A DNA stretch of 64,000 nucleotides from Takakia lepidozioides. Lineage: Eukaryota > Streptophyta > Takakiopsida > Takakiales > Takakiaceae. Of this stretch, positions 58,665 to 64,000 are shown piece by piece (position 1 is the stretch's first letter; every line of letters starts with the position of its first letter). The notes under the pieces are model-generated. The model was not told where the DNA came from. It saw nothing but the letters and a program-made list of their open reading frames with translations, and made no database searches. The DNA lies in contig CM060731.1 of NCBI GenBank assembly GCA_030704615.1, forward strand, positions 28,642,001-28,706,000. Direction: 5' to 3'. The position numbers and the translations under genes are program-made.

Positions 58665-59036
58665 ATGAAAAGGAAACAAGAGGTTCCGAACATGTCTATG
58701 AAGGAGGAGCATGAAGCCATCAGCAAGAAGCACAAGAAGACACTGATTGCCGTTCGAGATTGGCCAACTCTGGGTTGCCGTCCTGACGTTTGGGACGAGG
58801 AGAACAAGACGACGCCGATTGCCGTTCAAGATTGGCCAACTCTGGAGTGCCATCCTGTTTGGGTTTTTGGTTGTGATCTGAATGGTGATAAGGTGGCTCG
58901 CTTGAGCCTGGATGCTGCTACCCGTGAGGAGTCCAGTGGGCAAGAGGGTTGCCATCCTGTTGGGGACGAGGAAATAGCCAAGTGTGCTTGTCGGGAGGAT
59001 GAGGACGAGGAGGGGCCGTTTTTTTTACAGATTTGA
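58665..59036 (+). pseudogene. Acidic repeat protein with EF-hand-like loops (copy 2)
   Basis: 123 residues from MKRKQEVPNMSMKEEHEA. The N-terminal half has two IAVRDWPTL-type units, followed by one FGCDLNGDKVARLSLD block and the start of an acidic block (CREDEDEEG). The frame then leaves the repeat register and stops. The sequence beyond 59036 still encodes repeat units (FGCDLSGDKEARLSLD) in another frame, so the gene is frameshifted and then cut by the retrotransposon at 59220. Compared with copy 1 it has fewer units. Function unknown; calcium binding is only suggested by the loop pattern. Confidence 0.5.
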
Positions 59037-59219
59037 ATAGAGCATCCATATATATTCGGATTTTTGGTTGTGATCTGAGTGGTGATAAGGAGGCTCGCTT
59101 GAGCCTGGATGCTGCTGCCCGTGAGGACGAAACATCATGTGCATCTTATATGAAGAGCGAGGAGTCGACATCATCACGTGCATATTATATAAAGAGCAAG
59201 GAGTCAGCAGCATCATGTC

Positions 59220-59306
59220 TGTCGTGCGCATACATATCGCTACACAACTACATCGTTGTCCAAACCACACCACATATATATGCACAATAAAGTAGTCTGC
59301 CACAAT
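59220..59306 (-). repeat. 87-bp direct repeat, terminal copy (copy B)
   Basis: Same as 14747-14833; the outer end is the 3' end of the element. Confidence 0.85.
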
Positions 59307-59661
59307 GATAAGAAAGCTTGAAAGGACACACACTCTCAACACAAGAAATATGAAATCCATCAACATCACTCGTTAAAACAGAAGTCGAGCCAGGGGCACC
59401 CCAAGCTGTGGGGACTCCACCCCACAACAACCTACACTCCCATCATGAGCACACTCAGTCCTAAACGATGCAGGAGCTCGGTCGCGCAGGCTCAACTCGA
59501 GAGAGATGAGCCACGCGACTGCCGCTCTCGTGAAGATAAGGCCGTTCAGGTGTCAAACTAAACTTGACACCTGATTTAACACTTGACCTAAATCCAAGTG
59601 TTAAATACAAATAACTAGCTTTATTCTAGTTGTTTTCACACTGTGCTTATTTAACTTGACA
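59307..59661 (-). repeat. Terminal repeat core (copy B)
   Basis: Third copy of the core seen at 5797-6153 and 14391-14747, bracketed by the 87-bp repeats. Confidence 0.85.
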
Positions 59662-59663
59662 GC

Positions 59664-59750
59664 TGTCGCGCGCATACATATCGCTACACAACTACATCGA
59701 TGTCCAAACCACACCACATATATATGCACAATAAAGTAGTCTGCCACAAT
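59664..59750 (-). repeat. 87-bp direct repeat, upstream copy (copy B)
   Basis: Same as 14302-14388, preceded on the minus strand by the G-rich tract AGGGGGGCGAT. Confidence 0.85.
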
Positions 59751-60008
59751 CGCCCCCCTAGCTGGTGGGTAGGTCCCTCTACCTCCAGATAGCTACAAGA
59801 TGTAATAGCCACAGCCGTACTAAGTCCTCTATCACTGCCCCTATTGCACTCAAACTCTATAGACCAAGAGGCCGGGTACAAGAGAAGCCCCATCGTTAGT
59901 CGCCATCTTGCAATCTGTGAACTTGAGCCAGGACCTCGTGTGTTCAAGGTCTCCTAGTAGCTGGGCCTTGCGTTTCTTGTTAGCCTTCCATGGTTGTATC
60001 CACTCCCA

Positions 60009-60311
60009 CTATCCAATGCAATGTGGACATAACCAATCCCCATCCGGAACCATCTCAAGAGGTGGAGTCAAGCATCCTATATGCCAACCTCTAGAGCATC
60101 GATCACACACCAGCATGGTGGCTGCCCCTTTAGCAGACCCACACAACATGCACCTCAAACCTGCAGATACCACTGCCAGGTTTGGGTCAATCCTGCCATC
60201 GACATTCGGAAGGTGACATGGCGCACAATTACGCACATGGTCCTTCCAAGTTATGCCATCCCGACCCTCCAAGACCAAGACGCCTGAAGGCAAGACCTCT
60301 CGAACCCTCAA
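60009..60311 (-). CDS. PHD finger at the integrase C-terminus (copy B)
   Basis: Same Cys4-His-Cys3 arrangement as in copy A: CMLC, CDRC, WHIGC, GDWLCPHC. The only change seen inside the finger is Met to Ile next to the His. A TGA where copy A has GGA separates it from the rest of the integrase. Conservation of every zinc ligand in two damaged copies supports selection on this finger in their ancestor. Confidence 0.85.
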   Translation of the reverse strand: MRVREVLPSGVLVLEGRDGITWKDHVRNCAPCHLPNVDGRIDPNLAVVSAGLRCMLCGSAKGAATMLVCDRCSRGWHIGCLTPPLEMVPDGDWLCPHCIG

Positions 60312-60320
60312 AATAACACG

Positions 60321-61236
60321 TCATGCAGTCACATCCAGGGTCGTAGGAGCAGTCTGCTGCAGATAGACATAGTCACCAGGGTTGAATCTCCGAACCCCAG
60401 GACGATAGCCCCCACCACGTATGGTAGCATACCTCAACGTATCACGGTGTTGTGCAATGGCAAGGTTCTCAAAAGCCATGGGCATGACTCTCTTGAACAA
60501 CTCTGCACGCTGCTCACATGCACGTGCCCACACGTCCGGATCGTCAAGGTTAAGAACTGTAGCAGCTTCTCTGCGAATGGATGTAGGCAAATCCGGCTCT
60601 CGGCCAAAGAGAAGAAAGTATGGTGAGAAGGAGGCAAGTGATGCTTGCTTGCTGAACCTGTAGCCCATGGCTAACCATGGTAAATGAAGGTCCCAATCGC
60701 CTAGGTGTCCCTTCTGCAAGCCATACTTGCGCAAACCCCTCTTTATTGTCTGAACAACTCTCTCTGCCAAGCCATCGGCCTCAGGATGATCCCGAGAAGT
60801 GGTGCGGTGGTCTATCAAGGCCTTGTCACACAAAGCCTGAAACTCCCCCAAGAACTCTCTCCCTTGCGTGAGTACCTCAGCTGGAGCACCGAATCGGCTA
60901 AGCACACAATCCAAGAATGCATACGCAGCTCCCTCACTAGCCTTATCAGGCAACCAATTCAATCCACTTGGAGAAGTGCTCCACCATCACCAACACGTAC
61001 TTGTTGTGGCACATGGTCAGTGGCAATGGCCCTGCGAAGTCAAGACTCCACTTGTAGCCCAATCCCATGATCGGAAGAGGGTGCAATTGTGGAGTAGGGG
61101 CGTTGAATGAAGCACGCACCCTGTCACACACCATGCACCTAGCCACAAATTGTTGCACCTCTGTGTGCATACCACGCCACCAATACTGCCCCTGCAGTAG
61201 ACTATGAGTGCGTCGCACCCCAAAATGCCCCAACTC
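60321..61236 (-). pseudogene. Integrase (copy B)
   Basis: HHCC zinc region (HFGVRRTHSLL ... CMVCDRV), first catalytic Asp in WSLDFAGPL, then a 4-base deletion near 60955 that shifts the frame. The second part reads LTQGREFLGEF where the family normally has T/S-D-x-G-x-EF, so the second catalytic Asp is missing, as in copy A. The segment with the catalytic Glu (HPEADGLAERVVQT) is present. An in-frame stop (TAG, 61237) precedes the zinc region where copy A reads GAG. Confidence 0.8.
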
Positions 61237-62975
61237 CTAATGGGCATGCCGCACTAACCGTGCCCGCTGTGTTGGGTGAGGCACAATCCTCACTCGACCA
61301 TCCTCCCACACTCGGAGCAGGTGTGTCCCCTCCCACTTGAACCTCTTGGCTCGTTGTAGGATCCGATCCCTCTCCTTGGCAGTCACAGTGGCTGCAGTGT
61401 CTCCAGTGCGGAGGTAGTCCAACACAACTGAATCCTCATGTATATCTTTGGCGCCACCTTGCTCATTGCTGGCCTCAGAGTCCTCAGACACTTGATCTTC
61501 AGTCATCCCTGTTGCAGGTCCAACCTGGCCTTCCGCTGCCAAGATACACAGAAATGCAGATGCCTGCCATCCGGGCACCATCTCCTCGTCCGTCTCACCA
61601 TGCCACCGAGCTCGAGTGTCATCCTGCTGGCTCGTGCATGGATTGCGACTCAACCCATCTGCATTGCGATTGACCAAACCCGGTCGATGCACCACCTGAA
61701 AGTCATACTCTTGAAGGATGAGTGCCCACCGTGCAAGCTTCCCCGTAAGCTTGTCTGACTCCATCAACCACTTGAGTGGTTGGTGATCCGTGACAAGGGT
61801 GAAGAAATTGCCGTATAGATAGCACCTGAAGTGTGCCACGGCCCACACTGCAGCTAAGCATTCTCCATCATATGAGCTATACTTAGACTCTGCAGCATTG
61901 TTCGAGCGGCTAGCATAAGCCACTACAAACTCTCTTCCCTCATCATCCACCTATGTGAGCACCGCTCCAAGCCCCAGCATGCTCCAATCTGTATGCAGCT
62001 GAAAAGGACGCCCCCTGATAGGTCGTCTCAAGATGGGCGCCGAGGTCAACCTTGCCTTGAGCTCTTGAAAAGCTTGTTCTTGCTCATCTTCCCACTGCCA
62101 TTCCTGGTCCACCTTGGTCAGCTTGGTTAGAGCCTTTACAATGGCACTGAATCCCTTAACAAACCGTCTGTAATAGTTTGCTAACCCCATGAAAGTTCAA
62201 ACTCGGCTTACATCCGTGGGGCGTGGAACCTGTGCAATGGACTCTACCTTAGTCTGCTGTACCCCCAATCCTCCAGGATATATCATGTGACCCAGATACT
62301 CAATCTGGTTGTGGAAAAACTTGCACTTTCCCGGATGTAACTTCAATCCGTGCGCCCTCAAGCGCTCAAATACCCCCTGAAGGTGTCTCTCATGCTCCTC
62401 CACCGTAGCACTAAAGATGATGATGTCATCTATGTAGCACCGAACAAACTCCACCCCTGCTAGAATCCTGTCCATGACTCTTTGAAACTCAGCGGGAGCG
62501 TTTTTAAGCCCAAATGGTAAGAACCGCCACTGGTATAGGCAATCCTTCCCGTGCTCATTGATCCCCCAGAATGCCGTCTTTTGCTTATCCGCCTCCTTGA
62601 TCGGCAACTGGTGATATCCGGATCGTAAATCCAACGTGCTAAAGACCTTGGAATGCCCAATGGCATCAAAGATCTCCTCTGGTGTCGCATGGCATACCTA
62701 TCGGACTTGGTCTGACGATTTACAGGCCGGTAATCACCGCACATACGTCTCTCCGTCCAATTGCCATAGACATCCTTCTTGGCTGGCATCACTGTGGCTG
62801 AAGCATACTCTCCACCAGAGAGCTCTACCAAACCTGCCTCCCAGAGATCTTGAGTCCTCATCTGAATCAAAGACCTCTCCATGTCACTGTATCTATAGGG
62901 TCTCCGAAAGATTAGCGTGTCAGTGGCCAACTCAATACGGATCTCTTGACCCTTCAGTGCTCCCAAGTCCTTCAA
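61237..62975 (-). pseudogene. Reverse transcriptase and RNase H (copy B)
   Basis: The RT starts with IELATDTLIFRRPYRYSDME and MCGDYRPVNRQTKSDRY. A one-base deletion near 62694 shifts the frame. It resumes with [38 protein letters not shown] and the active site RCYIDDIIIFS (codons at 62422-62442). A TGA at 62197-62199 stands where CGA is expected before TFMGLANYYRRFV. RNase H follows (HTDWSMLGLGAVL, then a TAG at 61951-61953, then VTDHQPLKWLM and HRPGLVNRNADGLSR). The D-D pair of the RT is intact. The RT frame continues the methyltransferase frame upstream. Confidence 0.9.
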
Positions 62976-63134
62976 ACTGAAGGCAAAGTAATTCCTGTAA
63001 GCCCTCAGGAACCGCCGTATACGTCGTCTCTCTCCTCCGGTGACAATGGGTCCAATGTCAGGCTCCCAATTGTCCTCCGTAACTGCAACCTTAAGTCCAG
63101 TGGGCTTAGAGGTAGAGGACGCATCCCGTGGTTG

Positions 63135-64000
63135 CTATGCTGCAACCTCTTGAGCAGTACTCTCTTCCTGCTCAGTCAATGACAAGGCCTCATCCTGCCC
63201 CATCATCTCATCATTGAGAACCTCATCATCCCGAGAAGAATCCCCAACCTCATCCATCACAGCTGCCTTGGCTGCCAACTCCCTCTGGACCTCGAACACC
63301 TCCCACGTGTGCCATGGATGTCTACACCCCGTGGTCCTCACCGGCTTGCCCCCACTCGCTGCTTGTACCGTCTCGGTAGGCAGAGAGACCGTCAAAGTAA
63401 ATGCACTCCGCACTCTACGTTGCTCAGCCATAGCCAAGCTGATAATCCAGGTCAAGCAATTGAGATCCATTGCTTGCCCCAACACCTGACGACGTGATGC
63501 CTCAGAAAGAGAAGGCACCGCCGTGGTCCCAGTGGAAAACCCCATAGTCCGCTCTCGCTCGTCGGCATTAGGCTCCACTAACTGCTGCAACTGAGCATCC
63601 CACAGGAGGCCAGGTCCACCATCCCGAAAAGCATGGGATCCTGGGAAGCTGAGCAGTGTAGGTAATGCTGCTCGTGGTTGACCCACCCTGTTGACCACTG
63701 CCAAAGGCGAACGGTCATCATATCTCACACGTTGAGACTGCCTCCCTGTGTCCAAAATGTTGTCCACTATGAGGTGTGTTGGCCGCTCCACCCCATCAAA
63801 TGCACGCTTGAGCAGTGCGGGTGGCATCAAGTTAGTCCACCATAGCCGTGGACGATGAGCCCGTGATCCCACTGCAGCTGCATCCAGCAGCACTGCTGAC
63901 CCAAGCCACGACCGGACTTGATGCACACTGGCCATCACCCTGGCCCGAGAATCGCCCATCAGTGGCACATTCTCCAAGATGTATGCTGGCGATACAGCTT
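63135..64000 (-). pseudogene. Cytosine-C5 DNA methyltransferase, C-terminal part (copy B)
   Basis: The frame is open from the window edge. It shows the ordered C-terminal motifs of a C5 methyltransferase: PAYILENVPLMG (motif VI, ENV, codons at 63966-63974), then DAAAVGSRAHRPRLWWTNL (motif VIII region, a DNMT3/DRM-like spelling), ADERERTMGF (motif IX region) and RRQVLGQAMDLNCLTWI (motif X). Motif I and the catalytic PC loop (motif IV) would lie beyond 64000; motif I is seen in copy A. After the domain an acidic linker leads to a TAG (63135-63137), then the same frame continues into the RT. The enzyme is thus part of the pol polyprotein and not a neighbouring gene. Known members transfer a methyl group from S-adenosylmethionine to cytosine. 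Confidence 0.85.

Larger units (their letters stand above)
58140..59219 (+). repeat. Duplicated block with the repeat-protein gene (copy 2)
   Basis: Matches the minus strand of 30650-32660. Copy B of the methyltransferase retrotransposon has inserted into its coding end at 59219/59220. Confidence 0.75.
59220..64000 (-). mobile_element. Ty3-type retrotransposon with cytosine methyltransferase and PHD finger (copy B, partial)
   Basis: Minus strand, 3' end at 59220, running off the window at 64000. Order on the minus strand: methyltransferase, reverse transcriptase, RNase H, integrase, PHD finger, 3' repeats. It is nearly identical to copy A where they overlap and keeps the RT that A lost. It is also defective: stops at 63135, 62197, 61951, 61237 and near 60331, and frameshifts near 62694 and 60955. 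Confidence 0.85.

Overview
The window looks like a gene-poor stretch of a large nuclear genome from a green plant lineage. The one host gene I recognise with confidence is a plastid-type omega-6 fatty acid desaturase (FAD6-like) on the + strand, with nine coding exons joined by GT-AG introns (about 23.0-28.9 kb). Almost everything else is transposable elements, many nested inside each other. Spliced plant-type genes plus Ty3 retrotransposons carrying a cytosine DNA methyltransferase suggest a streptophyte, perhaps a charophyte alga with a large genome. That placement is inference.

Layout. 1-5.8 kb: no recognisable host gene; a tRNA-derived SINE, a minisatellite-like tract and a LINE 3' fragment (-). 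5.8-14.8 kb: a Ty3-type element (copy A, +) with a two-knuckle gag, the N-terminal part of a cytosine DNA methyltransferase, RNase H, integrase and a terminal PHD finger; a large internal deletion removed its reverse transcriptase. 14.8-22.3 kb: a LINE remnant, a SINE and a tentative spliced gene for a lysine-rich protein. 22.3-28.9 kb: FAD6. 29.7-33.6 kb: dispersed repeats and an acidic repeat-protein gene with EF-hand-like loops (-). 33.8-45.8 kb: a (GAAAT)66 array and a LINE (-), which is split by a complete-ended 9.1-kb Ty3 element (-; LTRs, PPT, PBS, target duplication ATGTT) and by a solo LTR (target duplication AGGTT). 46.5-47.7 kb: inverted copies of the dispersed repeats. 49.7-57.9 kb: a second LINE (+) invaded by a chromodomain Ty3 element (chromovirus). 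57.9-59.2 kb: another copy of the repeat/EF-hand-like gene block. 59.2-64.0 kb: copy B of the methyltransferase/PHD Ty3 element (-), running off the window end; it keeps the C-terminal part of the methyltransferase, the reverse transcriptase, RNase H, integrase and PHD finger.

The most interesting content is the copy A/copy B family. One retrotransposon polyprotein appears to combine gag, a C5-cytosine DNA methyltransferase in the place where a protease would be expected, RT-RNase H, integrase, and a C-terminal PHD finger (a histone-tail reader). In copy B the methyltransferase and RT share one reading frame apart from a single stop codon. From memory, cytosine methyltransferases captured by retrotransposons have been reported in dinoflagellates and charophytes. 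I do not recall a description of the combination with a PHD reader. Both copies here carry stops and frameshifts, so they are fossils of a system that may be intact elsewhere in the genome.
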